This document shows positions 50,704 to 60,369 of a stretch of DNA of 64,000 bases, in pieces. This DNA is from CAZLFA01 sp964558665. Its GTDB lineage: Bacteria; Desulfobacterota; Syntrophia; Syntrophales; PHBD01. Position numbers and translations under genes: made by a program. The notes under the pieces were generated by a model that searched no databases, was not told where the DNA came from, and saw only the letters and a list, made by a program, of their open reading frames with translations. Within the stretch, counting starts at the first letter, position 1. Every line of letters starts with the position of its first letter. The DNA lies in contig CAZLFA010000005.1 of NCBI GenBank assembly GCA_964558665.1, positions 42,466-106,465 of the forward strand, given 5' to 3'.

Positions 50704-51603
50704 ATGCCTGAAAATCTGTTTAAAGTTAATATTGAAGAATACATGCTGCCCGGACAGAGGGCCTGTCAGGGGTGCGGGCTTTCCCTCGCCTACCGTTATG
50801 TCCTGAAAGCCTTGCGTGAAAACACCATTGCGACTCTGCCGGCCTGCTGCCTGACGGTTCTTTCCGGACTGTACCCGACGACATCTATAACCATCCCCAC
50901 TTTGAATAACAGCTTTGCCAGCACGGCGGCATCGGCGGCAGGGCTTGTCGCAGGACTTACAGCGCTAAACCGCACGGACATCACGGTCATGGCTATTGCC
51001 GGGGATGGGGGAACGTTCGATATGGGCATCCAGGGACTGAGCGGCGCCATAGAAAGAGGAACGGACTTTATCTATGTATGCTATGATAACGAAGGATACA
51101 TGAATACAGGAACGCAGCGGTCCAGCGCCACACCGATGGGCGCCTTGACGACGACAACGCCCGTGTTGACCAAACAACAGCCGAAAAAGGATATGCTGCG
51201 CATCATGGAGGCACATGATCTTCCTTATCTGGCATCAGTTTCCGCCGCCTATCCCATAGATCTTTACGACAAGTTCGTAAAAGCCAAGAGGATCAAAGGC
51301 CCCCGCTACATACAGATTGCGGTGCCCTGCCCTCCCGGATGGGGCTACGCGCCGAAGGATACCGTGCGCATCGGCAGACTGGCCGTCGAAACAGGCATGG
51401 TCGTTCTGTTCGAAATTGAAAACGGAAAATTCCGCTTTACCGGCAGGAGCAAGACGCTTGCCGAAAAGGGCAACAGGACACCTGTCGTCCATTTTGTGGA
51501 ACGCCAGGGGCGCTTCAAGAAGATGAACCTGGAACAACTGGGCCAGCTGCAAAGATGGATCGACACCAGATGGAATGAATACCTGAGGAAAGCCGAAAGC
51601 TAA
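50704..51603 (+). CDS. 2-oxoacid:ferredoxin oxidoreductase, beta subunit
   Basis: 299 residues, TPP-binding chain. 'CQGCGLSLAYR' near the start carries two Cys for an Fe-S cluster, with two more further on; 'AGDGGTFDMGIQGLSGA' is the GDG TPP/Mg motif, ended by 'YDNEGYMNTGTQRSS'. 'CPPGWGY' follows. The last gene of the operon: its stop is 1 nt from the convergent kdtA stop and no terminator hairpin is seen between them. Confidence 0.93.
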   Translation: MPENLFKVNIEEYMLPGQRACQGCGLSLAYRYVLKALRENTIATLPACCLTVLSGLYPTTSITIPTLNNSFASTAASAAGLVAGLTALNRTDITVMAIAGDGGTFDMGIQGLSGAIERGTDFIYVCYDNEGYMNTGTQRSSATPMGALTTTTPVLTKQQPKKDMLRIMEAHDLPYLASVSAAYPIDLYDKFVKAKRIKGPRYIQIAVPCPPGWGYAPKDTVRIGRLAVETGMVVLFEIENGKFRFTGRSKTLAEKGNRTPVVHFVERQGRFKKMNLEQLGQLQRWIDTRWNEYLRKAES

Positions 51604-51604
51604 T

Positions 51605-52897
51605 TTATCGAAGGTGCATGCGGATCATGGAAGCATACCGCTGCGCCGCCCCCATGTTGGAAATCACCGTGTCGCGGCCCTTTTCTCCCCGTTTGAGCAG
51701 TTCTTCAGGATTTGACAGGAGCTTGAGAATACCGTCAAGAAGTTCTTCACCGCCGGAAACCGGAATTCCCGAGCCTGCCGATTCCAGCAGATCCTTTTCG
51801 TCGCGGAAGTCTTCCATGGAAGGACCATAAAAGACAACCTTCCCCCAGGCCGCAGGCTCCAGTATATTCTGACCTCCTTTCGGCACCAAGCTGCCGCCGC
51901 AGAAGACAACGGAGGCAAGGCTGTAGAGCTTGAACAGCTCTCCTATCACATCGACGACGATCACCCGTTCATCCAGTCGCTGCCTGCCTTTGTTTATCTC
52001 CGACATTTTCACCGAGTCCGAAAAACCGGCCCTCTGAACAAGGCTGAAAACATCCTGTCCCCTTTCCGGATGGCGCGGCACAATGATCAGGCGGAATTGC
52101 GGATATTGAGCAAGAACAGAACGGTATGTATCAAGAACTATCCTGTCCTCTCCTTCGTGAGTGCTGCCGGCGACTAAAAACTTCTCTTCCGGTCTGACAT
52201 TAAGCCGCCTGGCTATCTCTTCCTGCAAAGCCGGTGCGGCTCTGGCGGCAAGACTGTCATATTTTGCATTGCCGAGAACGCGAATCCTGCTCTCCGCCAT
52301 CCCCATCGCCTTCAGCCGTTCAGCATCAATCACTGATATCGCCCCGATTTCAACTATGTCACTGAGGATTTTTTTCCAGAAGAAGCTGGTCAGTTTATAT
52401 CTTTTAAACGAACGGGGTGAGATGCGCCCGTTGATCATGACAATCTTCGCACCGGTGTCTCTGCTTGTAAGTATAAAATGAGGCCACAGTTCGGTTTCTA
52501 CCAGGACCACCATATCGGGCTTTACCGAACCGACTACCTTTTTTACCACCCAGGGGAAGTCAAGCGGATAGTAAATAAAGGCCGTGGCGGCAGGGCATAT
52601 CTTGCGTGCCATCTCCTGCCCTGTTTCCGTGCTTGTAGAAAGCACTATACAGGCATCAGGCAGATGCTCCCTGAGAGAGGCCAGGACAGGCGCCGCTGCC
52701 GTTACTTCACCGACAGAAACAGCATGTATCCAGATCCGGGGAGAGCCTTTCATTGCGGCATAGACTTCCGGAGGCACAATGCCGAACTTCTGGCCAAGAC
52801 TTTTACGGTATTTACCCGTCATCAGCATCCGCATGAAATAGTACGGGAAGGCCAAGAGGAAGCCTATGAACAGGGCAATATTATACAGCACCAACAT
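51605..52897 (-). CDS. kdtA: 3-deoxy-D-manno-octulosonic acid transferase
   Basis: Adds Kdo to lipid A precursor (430 residues, GT30/GT-B fold). One N-terminal membrane anchor (about 1-21), then 'RIWIHAVSVGEVTAA' (the family's active-site Glu included), 'NGRISPRSFKRY', 'VAGSTHEGED' and 'FCGGSLVPKGGQNILEPAAW'. It implies a typical LPS outer membrane. Convergent with the oxidoreductase operon. Confidence 0.96.
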   Translation of the reverse strand: MLVLYNIALFIGFLLAFPYYFMRMLMTGKYRKSLGQKFGIVPPEVYAAMKGSPRIWIHAVSVGEVTAAAPVLASLREHLPDACIVLSTSTETGQEMARKICPAATAFIYYPLDFPWVVKKVVGSVKPDMVVLVETELWPHFILTSRDTGAKIVMINGRISPRSFKRYKLTSFFWKKILSDIVEIGAISVIDAERLKAMGMAESRIRVLGNAKYDSLAARAAPALQEEIARRLNVRPEEKFLVAGSTHEGEDRIVLDTYRSVLAQYPQFRLIIVPRHPERGQDVFSLVQRAGFSDSVKMSEINKGRQRLDERVIVVDVIGELFKLYSLASVVFCGGSLVPKGGQNILEPAAWGKVVFYGPSMEDFRDEKDLLESAGSGIPVSGGEELLDGILKLLSNPEELLKRGEKGRDTVISNMGAAQRYASMIRMHLR

Positions 52898-53080
52898 GCT
52901 TCACCTGTAAGAAAATATTTGCAGGGCGGCGATAATCTTCTTTTTTGTTTTATCTGTCAAGCCAATTCCTGGCGTACAAGAAAGCTCAATCAGGGTAAAT
53001 CTCCCGGCAGTTCCATCGTTACGAATTGACAGCCCTTTGTCAATCATGTATGCAATATAAATCTTACCGGGGAGATAAAC

Positions 53081-53743
53081 ATGATGAAAAAAATCGCGCC
53101 TTCCATTCTTTCTGCCGATTTCAGCAGGCTGGGAGAAGAAATCAGGGCGGTAGAGTCTGCGGGTGCTGACTGGATTCATATCGACGTCATGGACGGGCAC
53201 TTCGTTCCCAACATTACGATTGGTCCGGCCGTCGTAGCGTCGCTCAGAAAAGTCACCAGACTGCCTTTCGATGTCCACCTCATGATCGCCAATCCCGATC
53301 AGTATGTAGATGCCTTCATAGACGCCGGAAGCGACATATTGACCGTGCATGTTGAGGCCTCTACGCATCTCAATAAGACAATATCTTCCATAAAAGGCCG
53401 CGGGATAAAGGCCGGCGTCTCACTGAACCCCGCCACCCCTTTGATGATGGTAGAGCCCGTTCTGGCCGATATCGATATGCTGCTCATTATGAGTGTCAAC
53501 CCCGGCTTCAGCGGACAGAAGTTTATAAAGAGCTGCCTCCCTAAAATAAGGCAGGCCAGGGAGCTGATCACTTCCAGATCCTACAATGCTTGTATAGAGG
53601 TCGACGGGGGAGTTACAGTGGACAACATCGCCTCCATTGCCGAGGCGGGCGCCGACGTTTTTGTAGGAGGGTCTTCTGTCTTTGGGAGTGACGATTACGA
53701 AAAAACCATACGGCAGATGAAATCGTCAACCGCATCATATTAA
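53081..53743 (+). CDS. rpe: Ribulose-phosphate 3-epimerase
   Basis: Interconverts ribulose 5-phosphate and xylulose 5-phosphate (220 residues). 'APSILSADFSRLGEE', metal/catalytic 'HIDVMDGHFVPNITIG', 'DVHLMI', 'VNPGFSGQKF' and 'EVDGGV' are all present. SD GGGGAG 6 nt before ATG 53081. Convergence or divergence with kdtA leaves a 183-nt gap in which I see no further feature. Confidence 0.97.
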   Translation: MMKKIAPSILSADFSRLGEEIRAVESAGADWIHIDVMDGHFVPNITIGPAVVASLRKVTRLPFDVHLMIANPDQYVDAFIDAGSDILTVHVEASTHLNKTISSIKGRGIKAGVSLNPATPLMMVEPVLADIDMLLIMSVNPGFSGQKFIKSCLPKIRQARELITSRSYNACIEVDGGVTVDNIASIAEAGADVFVGGSSVFGSDDYEKTIRQMKSSTASY

Positions 53744-53766
53744 CCTGCAAAACAAAAGGAATGAAC

Positions 53767-54852
53767 ATGGATGATCAGGCATATCAAAAACTTGCGAAGG
53801 TTCTGGATACTCTTCCCAACGGGTTCCCGGCGTCGGAAAGCGGTGTAGAGATTAAACTCCTGAAGAGGATATTCAAGCCGGAGCAGGTCGATCTTTTCTG
53901 CGATCTGCGTCTCACCTTTGAAACGGCCGAAGAAATAGCAAAGCGCATCGGACGTCCCCTGGAAGGATTGAAGGAAAAGCTGATGGGTATGGCAAGAGAC
54001 GGACAGCTTTTTACCATTAAACTCGGCGATTCACGCTACTTCAGGATGCTGCCCTGGGTTTTCGGGATCTACGAATTTCAGTTGGAACGCATGGACAGGG
54101 AGTTTGCAGAGATGGTCGAGGAGTACGCTCCTGTTTACGGCAAACCATTCTTCTCTCAGCAGCCGCAGTTGATGCAGACACTGACTGTTGAGGAAACCAT
54201 ATCCTGTTCACAGGAGGCCCTCCCTTACGAGAAGGTCTCCACGATCATCGAAGGGGGCCAGTCTTTTATGGTCAACGACTGTATCTGCAAAAAGGAGAAA
54301 GGCCTGCTCGAAACCCCCTGCAGCAGGACTGTTTCAGTATGCCTGGCTGTTGCCCCCGTCCCTAACGCCTTTGACAAATCACCTGTAGGACGAGCCATTA
54401 CAAAACAGGAAGCCTACGATCTTATGAAAAAATCGGAGGAAGAAGGACTTGTTCATCTGACCGCCAATATTCAGTTCGGTCATATCTATATCTGCAACTG
54501 CTGCAAGTGCTGCTGCGGCGTGCTGCGTGCCATCAACCAATTCGGGATACCGGCGCCGCTGGTGGTCAATTCTCATTATTATGCAGTGATCGATCAGGAT
54601 TCCTGCATCGGCTGCGGAATATGCGCCGGCGAACGATGCCAGGTGAATGCTATAGATGAGTTGGATGACACATATAAAATAATCCCGGAGAGATGCATCG
54701 GGTGCGGATTGTGCGTCAGCCACTGCCCCGTCGATGCCATCCGGATGCTGCGCAAAGAGGGCGAAAGCCTGGTCTCGCCGCCCATAACGGAGGATGAATG
54801 GTTCGCCGCAAGAAGCCGCTTCCGGGGTGTGGATTTCTCGTCCCATAAATAA
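53767..54852 (+). CDS. Winged-helix and ferredoxin-domain 4Fe-4S protein
   Basis: 361 residues. About 1-110 looks like a helix-rich, winged-helix-type domain ('FETAEEIAKRIGRPLEGLKE'). The middle has a Cys-rich stretch: 'NDCICKKEKG', and 'ICNCCKCCCGVLRA' with five Cys within ten residues. The C-terminus is a 2[4Fe-4S] ferredoxin: 'CIGCGICAGERCQV' and 'CIGCGLCVSHCPVDAI'. Proteins of this shape occur in anaerobes near electron-transfer genes; function is unproven. ATG 53767 is 6 nt after AAAGGA; ATG 53761 abuts it. The repeat begins inside its stop codon. Confidence 0.85.
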   Translation: MDDQAYQKLAKVLDTLPNGFPASESGVEIKLLKRIFKPEQVDLFCDLRLTFETAEEIAKRIGRPLEGLKEKLMGMARDGQLFTIKLGDSRYFRMLPWVFGIYEFQLERMDREFAEMVEEYAPVYGKPFFSQQPQLMQTLTVEETISCSQEALPYEKVSTIIEGGQSFMVNDCICKKEKGLLETPCSRTVSVCLAVAPVPNAFDKSPVGRAITKQEAYDLMKKSEEEGLVHLTANIQFGHIYICNCCKCCCGVLRAINQFGIPAPLVVNSHYYAVIDQDSCIGCGICAGERCQVNAIDELDDTYKIIPERCIGCGLCVSHCPVDAIRMLRKEGESLVSPPITEDEWFAARSRFRGVDFSSHK

Positions 54853-55031
54853 ACCCAGATTACGCAATAAAACATATAGGCACTTGGATATGTGAATATT
54901 ATCCTGGTCACAGGGGTTTTCAAGCGGCGAATCAAATATTTTTCTTGTGAAAAATATTCTGAGCCGCGGAAAGCCTCTTTGACCAGGATGCCAAATGGTA
55001 TTACTTATCTTACTGCGTAATATGGGATAAA
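54847..55031. repeat. Palindromic dispersed repeat, copy B
   Basis: A 185-bp element matching copy A, starting within the last codons of the ferredoxin gene and ending 13 nt before the next TTGACA. Arms: AACCCAGATTACGC with GCGTAATATGGG; ATCCTGGTCA (54901-54910) with TGACCAGGAT (54980-54989); centre AATATTTTTC-ttgt-GAAAAATATT as in copy A. Differences between copies are largely in the loops. Confidence 0.9.
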
Positions 55032-55043
55032 CAATCAAAAGCC

Positions 55044-55070
55044 TTGACAGCATATTTTTTCTGGTATAGC
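55044..55070 (+). promoter_or_regulatory. Promoter for the TetR gene and RND operon
   Basis: TTGACA (55044-55049) with TATAGC (55065-55070) at 15 nt, short of the ideal 17. The palindromic operator at 55081-55096 follows directly, so a bound repressor would block the start of transcription. Confidence 0.55.
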
Positions 55071-55080
55071 CTAACGCTTT

Positions 55081-55096
55081 GTGAATGAACATTCAC
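55081..55096 (+). promoter_or_regulatory. TetR-family operator palindrome
   Basis: GTGAATGAACATTCAC: perfect 7-bp arms GTGAATG and CATTCAC around AA. TGAATG..CATTCA is a usual core of AcrR/TetR-type operators. It lies 24 nt before the TetR start codon and just downstream of the -10, fitting autorepression. Confidence 0.8.
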
Positions 55097-55120
55097 TCAT
55101 TCAAACGCCGGGACACACTT

Positions 55121-55696
55121 ATGAAAACATCCGACAAGCGAGCGGACATCATGCGTTCGGCCCTGGAACTCATCGCGGAAAAGGGTTTTCACGGCACCCC
55201 CATGTCCAAGGTCGCCGAGAAGGCAGGCGTGGCCGCCGGAACGATCTATCGCTATTTCGTGAGCAAGGATGTCCTCATCAACGAGTTGTACCGTGAAGTG
55301 GAAAAAAAGATCATGGAAACAATTCAGGAAGGGCATCTGTCCGTTGCCACTCTTAGAGAGAGATTTCTGCAACTCAGCACGGCACTTCTCAGATACATGA
55401 TTGCAAACCCCATTCATTTTCGTTATCTGGAGCAGTATCATAACTCCCCTTACGGCGCTAATTTGCGCAGGAGCAAGATACTGAAACAGTCCGACGAACA
55501 CAATGTCTTTGACAAACTCTTCGAACAGGGAATTACCGACAGGGTTCTTAAGGATTTGCCTCTGTTCGTTCATTACTCTCTGGCTTTCGGTCCTCTGATC
55601 TCATTAGCGCGTGATCATATCCTCGGTCTGACCCTGTTGAATGACGAGTTGATCGAGAAAGCTGTGGAAGCCTGCTGGGACAGCATCAAGAAATGA
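55121..55696 (+). CDS. TetR/AcrR family transcriptional repressor
   Basis: 191 residues. HTH about 9-55 ('IMRSALELIAEKGFHGTPMS', 'VAEKAGVAAGTIYRYFVSKD'). The C-terminal ligand domain is unassigned. I start it at ATG 55121; an earlier in-frame ATG at 55085 lies inside the operator palindrome. Seventy nt downstream starts an RND pump operon, so it most likely represses that pump and itself until an inducer binds. Confidence 0.92.
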   Translation: MKTSDKRADIMRSALELIAEKGFHGTPMSKVAEKAGVAAGTIYRYFVSKDVLINELYREVEKKIMETIQEGHLSVATLRERFLQLSTALLRYMIANPIHFRYLEQYHNSPYGANLRRSKILKQSDEHNVFDKLFEQGITDRVLKDLPLFVHYSLAFGPLISLARDHILGLTLLNDELIEKAVEACWDSIKK

Positions 55697-55766
55697 CAAA
55701 GCCAATAAAGTTGCTTTTATAAAATTGTTCGCTGATTTTTACAATGATGAAACTCTGAGGTGAAAT

Positions 55767-57104
55767 ATGCCGATAAAAAATCGAACCGGCCTGATTGCCC
55801 TTATCGCTGCGTTGACAGCAGGTCTTATATTGTTCGGCTGTGGACAGCAAGATTCCGGGAAAGCTCCTCCCGGCCCCCCGGAAGTCGCCGTTGTGACCAT
55901 CCAGCCTCAACAGGTGACGATCACAACTGAACTGTCCGGCCGGACATCGGCCAGTCTGGTGGCGGAAGTGCGTCCCCAGGTCAACGGCATTATAAAGCAG
56001 CGACTTTTCACGGAAGGTACTGATGTAAAGTCCGGACAAGTTCTGTTTCGCATTGATCCCGCCCCCTATCAGGCAGCTCTGGACAACGCAAAGGGAGCTC
56101 TGGGCAGATCGGAAGCAAATTTTTCGTCTGTAAGATTGAGGGCCGAACGCATGCGCGAATTGGTGGCTGAAAAGGCTGTCAGTCAGCAGGATTATGACGA
56201 TGCAGCAGCAGCAAAAAAACAGACGGAAGCGGATATCCAGTATTGGAAAGCAGCCGTTGAAACAGCTCGTATCAACCTTAAGTATACAACCATAACAGCC
56301 CCTATTTCCGGCCGCATAGGCAAGTCTTTCTTCACAGTAGGGGCTTTGGTCACGGCTCATCAGATTCTTCCCCTGGCAACGATCAAAAGTATGGATCCCA
56401 TATTCATCGACGTGCCCCAATCTACGACTGATGTACTCCGTCTGCGCCGTCATATGGAGGCTGGACGTCTGAATTCCAAAGGTAAAAATAAGGACAAAGT
56501 TACTTTGATTCTGGAGGACAGCAGTCGATATCCACTGGAAGGGGAGCTGCAATTCCGTGATGTAACGGTTGATCCGACAACCGGATCAGTAACTTTGAGG
56601 GTCATCGTCCCCAATCCGAAGGGCACACTGCTGCCGGGAATGTTTGTCAGAGCGATCCTGGAAGAGGGCGTTAATACCCAGGCGATTATGGTTCCCCAGC
56701 AGTCTGTTATGAGGGATCCCAAAGGCAATCCTTACGCGCTGATCGTGGATAAACAGAATGAGGTTCAACTGCGGCCTCTCGTGCTGGATCGCGCCCTGGG
56801 CGACAAGTGGCTCGTTGTCTCCGGCCTGACGCCGGGCGAGCAGGTGATAGTGGAAGGAATACAGAGAGCAAGGCCCGGCTCAAAGGTTAAAGCTGTTCCC
56901 TTTGCGCCCGGTGATGCAAAAGGCGCCGGTGAGCAGCAGGGCAGCAAACCGCCGCAGGCAACGTCAAACACCCCCGGCATTGAAAAGCCCGTCAGCGAAA
57001 AGAAAGAGACTGCTCCTCCGCAGGCGACGTCAAATGCCCCCGGTGCCGAAAAATCCGGCGGCTTACAGAAACAATCACCCCCGCAACCGGCAAAATCAAA
57101 GTAA
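55767..57104 (+). CDS. RND efflux periplasmic adaptor (AcrA/MexA type)
   Basis: 445 residues. Lipobox 'LILFGC' with Cys about 25. Then 'VRPQVNGIIKQRLFTEGTDV' (lipoyl half), coiled-coil hairpin about 100-160, 'TITAPISGRIGKSFFTVGAL', beta-barrel and 'VPQQSVMRDPKGNPYALIVD'. The C-terminal tail from about 380 is Pro/Ala/Gln-rich with an imperfect duplication of 'PPQATSN.PG.EK', not typical of the family. Joins the inner-membrane pump and outer-membrane channel. Confidence 0.94.
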   Translation: MPIKNRTGLIALIAALTAGLILFGCGQQDSGKAPPGPPEVAVVTIQPQQVTITTELSGRTSASLVAEVRPQVNGIIKQRLFTEGTDVKSGQVLFRIDPAPYQAALDNAKGALGRSEANFSSVRLRAERMRELVAEKAVSQQDYDDAAAAKKQTEADIQYWKAAVETARINLKYTTITAPISGRIGKSFFTVGALVTAHQILPLATIKSMDPIFIDVPQSTTDVLRLRRHMEAGRLNSKGKNKDKVTLILEDSSRYPLEGELQFRDVTVDPTTGSVTLRVIVPNPKGTLLPGMFVRAILEEGVNTQAIMVPQQSVMRDPKGNPYALIVDKQNEVQLRPLVLDRALGDKWLVVSGLTPGEQVIVEGIQRARPGSKVKAVPFAPGDAKGAGEQQGSKPPQATSNTPGIEKPVSEKKETAPPQATSNAPGAEKSGGLQKQSPPQPAKSK

Positions 57105-57116
57105 CGGAGACTATTG

Positions 57117-60100
57117 ATGCTTTCTAAATTCTTTCTGGATCGACCGGTTTTCGCATGGGTCATAGCCATAGTTATGATGGTACTGGGAGGACTCGCCATT
57201 TATAACCTGCCTATTTCCCAATATCCTCCCATAGCGCCGCCATCTATCGCCATAGACTCCTTCTACGCAGGCGCTTCGGCCGAGACGGTGGAAAACAGCG
57301 TTACACAGATCATCGAGCAGAAAATGACGGGCTTTGACGACATGCTGTACATTTCCGGCACAAGCGACTCCGCCGGCGCATCCCGCACCGAGCTGACATT
57401 CAAACCGGGAACCGACCCGGACCTGGCCTGGGCCAAGGTACAAAACAAACTTCAGCTCGCCATGACAAGCCTGCCGGAAGTCGTCCAGCGCTCGGGTGTT
57501 ACGGTAAGCAAATCAACCCGCAATTATTTGATTATCGTCGGCCTCATCTCCGAAGACGGCAGCATGGACGGCAATGATCTCAGAGACTATGCCCAGTCCA
57601 ATCTCGAAAAGGTCCTGGCCCGCGTCCCCGGTGTCGGAGAGGTGCAGAATTTCGGCACCCAATATGCCATGAGGGTCTGGATCAACCCCGAAAAACTCAC
57701 CGATTACCGTCTGACTATGGAAGATGTCATCGCAGCGCTGAAGACATACAACGTAGAGGTTTCAGCCGGTCAATTCGGCGGAACACCGGCAGTGGACGGA
57801 CAGCGTCTCAATACCTCCATTATAGTTCAGAATCTCCTCAAGACCCCGGAGGAGTTTGCAAACATCCCCATCCGAACCAGTCCTGACGGCGCCGTCGTCC
57901 GCATCAGGGACGTGGGAAGGACAGAGCTGGGAACTGAGATGTATGATATCGAAGGGGCTTTTAACGGCAAACCTTCCGCCGCTCTCGCCATTCGCCAGGC
58001 ACCCGGCGCCAATGCCCTGGACACTGCCGATGCCGTCAGGAAAAAAATGGCGGAGATGAGCCGCTACTTTCCAAAAGGCATGAAGGTTGTCTATCCCTGG
58101 GACACGACACCCTTTGTCCGGGTGGCCATTAAAGAAGTTGTAGAAACACTTTTTGAGGCGGTTTTTCTCGTATTTATCGTTATGTGGCTGTTCATGGGGA
58201 ACATCCGCGCGACACTGATCCCTACAATTGCAGTACCGGTCGTGATCCTAGGGACCTTCGCCGTCCTGGGGGCATTCGGCTTTTCCATCAACATGCTGAC
58301 GATGTTTGCCATGGTGCTGGCTATCGGCCTCCTGGTGGACGATGCCATCGTGGTTGTGGAAAATGTGGAAAGGATCATGTGCGACGAGGGGCTTCCGCCA
58401 AGGGAGGCTACGGCCAAGTCCATGGAACAGATCACCCCGGCGCTGATCGGAATCGGTTTGGTACTGGCGGCGGTCTTCGGTCCGATGGCTTTCTTCCCCG
58501 GTTCGACCGGTGTCATCTATCGCCAGTTTTCCGTTACAATTGCCGCATCAATGCTGCTGTCAGTGGTAGTAGCCCTGATCCTGACACCGGTGCTTTGCGC
58601 CTCGCTGCTCAAGCCGGTGGCATGCGGGCATCAGCCGTCTGAAAGTGCGGTTTTTTTTCTGCGGCCCTTTTTCCAATGGTTTGACCGTTTTTTCTTTGGT
58701 CTGAGAGACAGCTACGTGCAGTTGGTCGGCCGCGTTCTTTCCAGCAAAAAACGTTTTCTGGCTGTTTTCTGTATCATTCTCGTCATTCTGGGATTCCTCT
58801 TTATGCGAATGCCGACAAGCTATCTTCCAGATGAAGACCAGGGCATTCTCCTTGCACAGATACTCATGCCGACAGGAGCCACGCTGGAGCAGACCAAAGG
58901 GGTCGCCGATCAGGTCATGCATTACTTTCGGGAAAATGAAAAAGAGGCTGTGGAATCGTGCATGACCATCGCCGGTATCGGCTTTTCCGGAAGGGCGCAG
59001 AACAACGGCATGGTTTTTATCAAGCTGAGGGACTGGAATCTGCGAAATCGTTCGAACTTGAGAGCAAAGGCCATTGCCGGCCGCGCGATGGGATTCTTTT
59101 CAAAAATCCGCGGCGCCCTGGTTTTTGCCTTCCCGCCTCCGGCAGTCGTCGAGATGGGAAATGCCCGTGGCGTGGATTTTCAGTTGCTGGATCGCGGCGG
59201 CCTCGGACACATCGCCCATATGAACGCCCGCAATCAGCTTCTCGGAATGACCGCAAAGGATCCGCGGCTGGCCAGTGTGCGCCCCAACGGCATGGAAGAT
59301 GTCCCTCAATTCAGAGTAGATGTTGATTGGGAAAAGGCGGGGGCACTGGGAATCCCTCTGCCCTCCATACACAACACCATTGCAGCATCCTTCGGGGGCT
59401 CCTATGTTAACAACTTCATCCAGGCCGGGCGTGTCAAGAAGGTGTATGTTCAGGCTGACTCTCCCTACCGTATGCTCCCGCAACATCTGGAGAAGCTCTA
59501 TGTCCGGAATACCGCCGGACAGATGGCGCCCTTTTCCTCCTTTGCATCTACCAGGTGGACAACAGGATCTCCTCGCCTGGAACGTTTTAACGGTTTTCCA
59601 TCCATGAACATCTGGGGCGAACCGGCACCCGGCCGAAGCTCCGGTGAAGCCATGAAGGCCATGGAAGATATCGTCACGAAGCTGCCTCAGGGCATCGGCT
59701 ATGACTGGTCGGGACTTTCCTATCAGGAACGCATGGCGCAGGCTCAGGCATCTCTCCTCTACGCCTTCTCCATACTTGTTATCTTCCTCTGCCTGGCTGC
59801 ACTTTATGAAAGCTGGCCCATTCCTATTTCCATACTTCTTGCTCTTCCCCTGGGAGTCATCGGCGGCGTCATCGCCACAAGCCTGAGAGGAATGGCCAAT
59901 GACGTCTATTTCCAGATCGGCCTTTTGACCACACTGGGCCTCACCACTAAGAACGCCATTCTTATTGTCCAGTTCGCCAAGGCTCGTGTGGAAGAAGGTA
60001 TGGGACTCATTGAGGCAACAATCGAAGGGGCGAAACTGCGCTTTCGCCCCATAGTCATGACATCACTGGCTTTCGGGTTTGGTGTCCTGCCCCTTGCCGT

Positions 60101-60368
60101 GGCCACGGGCGCCGGCGCCGGCGCCATGAACGCCATCGGCACCGGTGTGCTGGGAGGAATGATAACGGGTACGGCGCTGGTGGTTATCTTTGCCCCGCTT
60201 TTCTATGTCCTTATTGAGAAGCTGTTCGGAAAGCGAAATCATGGGGAAATGAACTCATTACCGGGCAAAGGATCATTCCTTTCAAGGTTAAAGGAAATGC
60301 TTCTTCGGAAGCGCAGGAAGAACGAAACCGCCGATAGCGCCGGTGCAATCCAATCAGAGGATACATAA
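57117..60368 (+). CDS. RND efflux inner-membrane transporter (AcrB/MexB, HAE1 type)
   Basis: A proton-driven multidrug pump subunit of 1083 residues with 12 membrane helices. 'FFLDRPVFAWVIAIVMMVLG' at the start; helix 4 'AIGLLVDDAIVVVENVER' holds the two Asp residues of the proton relay; 'PTSYLPDEDQGI' begins the second half; 'GLTTKNAILIVQFA' is in helix 10 with the relay Lys. Start ATG 57117 is 8 nt after GGAG. The last 26 nt overlap the frame of the next gene's upstream region. Confidence 0.96.
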   Translation: MLSKFFLDRPVFAWVIAIVMMVLGGLAIYNLPISQYPPIAPPSIAIDSFYAGASAETVENSVTQIIEQKMTGFDDMLYISGTSDSAGASRTELTFKPGTDPDLAWAKVQNKLQLAMTSLPEVVQRSGVTVSKSTRNYLIIVGLISEDGSMDGNDLRDYAQSNLEKVLARVPGVGEVQNFGTQYAMRVWINPEKLTDYRLTMEDVIAALKTYNVEVSAGQFGGTPAVDGQRLNTSIIVQNLLKTPEEFANIPIRTSPDGAVVRIRDVGRTELGTEMYDIEGAFNGKPSAALAIRQAPGANALDTADAVRKKMAEMSRYFPKGMKVVYPWDTTPFVRVAIKEVVETLFEAVFLVFIVMWLFMGNIRATLIPTIAVPVVILGTFAVLGAFGFSINMLTMFAMVLAIGLLVDDAIVVVENVERIMCDEGLPPREATAKSMEQITPALIGIGLVLAAVFGPMAFFPGSTGVIYRQFSVTIAASMLLSVVVALILTPVLCASLLKPVACGHQPSESAVFFLRPFFQWFDRFFFGLRDSYVQLVGRVLSSKKRFLAVFCIILVILGFLFMRMPTSYLPDEDQGILLAQILMPTGATLEQTKGVADQVMHYFRENEKEAVESCMTIAGIGFSGRAQNNGMVFIKLRDWNLRNRSNLRAKAIAGRAMGFFSKIRGALVFAFPPPAVVEMGNARGVDFQLLDRGGLGHIAHMNARNQLLGMTAKDPRLASVRPNGMEDVPQFRVDVDWEKAGALGIPLPSIHNTIAASFGGSYVNNFIQAGRVKKVYVQADSPYRMLPQHLEKLYVRNTAGQMAPFSSFASTRWTTGSPRLERFNGFPSMNIWGEPAPGRSSGEAMKAMEDIVTKLPQGIGYDWSGLSYQERMAQAQASLLYAFSILVIFLCLAALYESWPIPISILLALPLGVIGGVIATSLRGMANDVYFQIGLLTTLGLTTKNAILIVQFAKARVEEGMGLIEATIEGAKLRFRPIVMTSLAFGFGVLPLAVATGAGAGAMNAIGTGVLGGMITGTALVVIFAPLFYVLIEKLFGKRNHGEMNSLPGKGSFLSRLKEMLLRKRRKNETADSAGAIQSEDT

Positions 60369-60369
60369 G

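Noticed and set aside
54594..54935. Short minus-strand frames in the repeats that share 'RIIFTYPSAY'
   Set aside because: The shared peptide is a by-product of the shared repeat DNA, with no SD and broken at different places in copies A and B.
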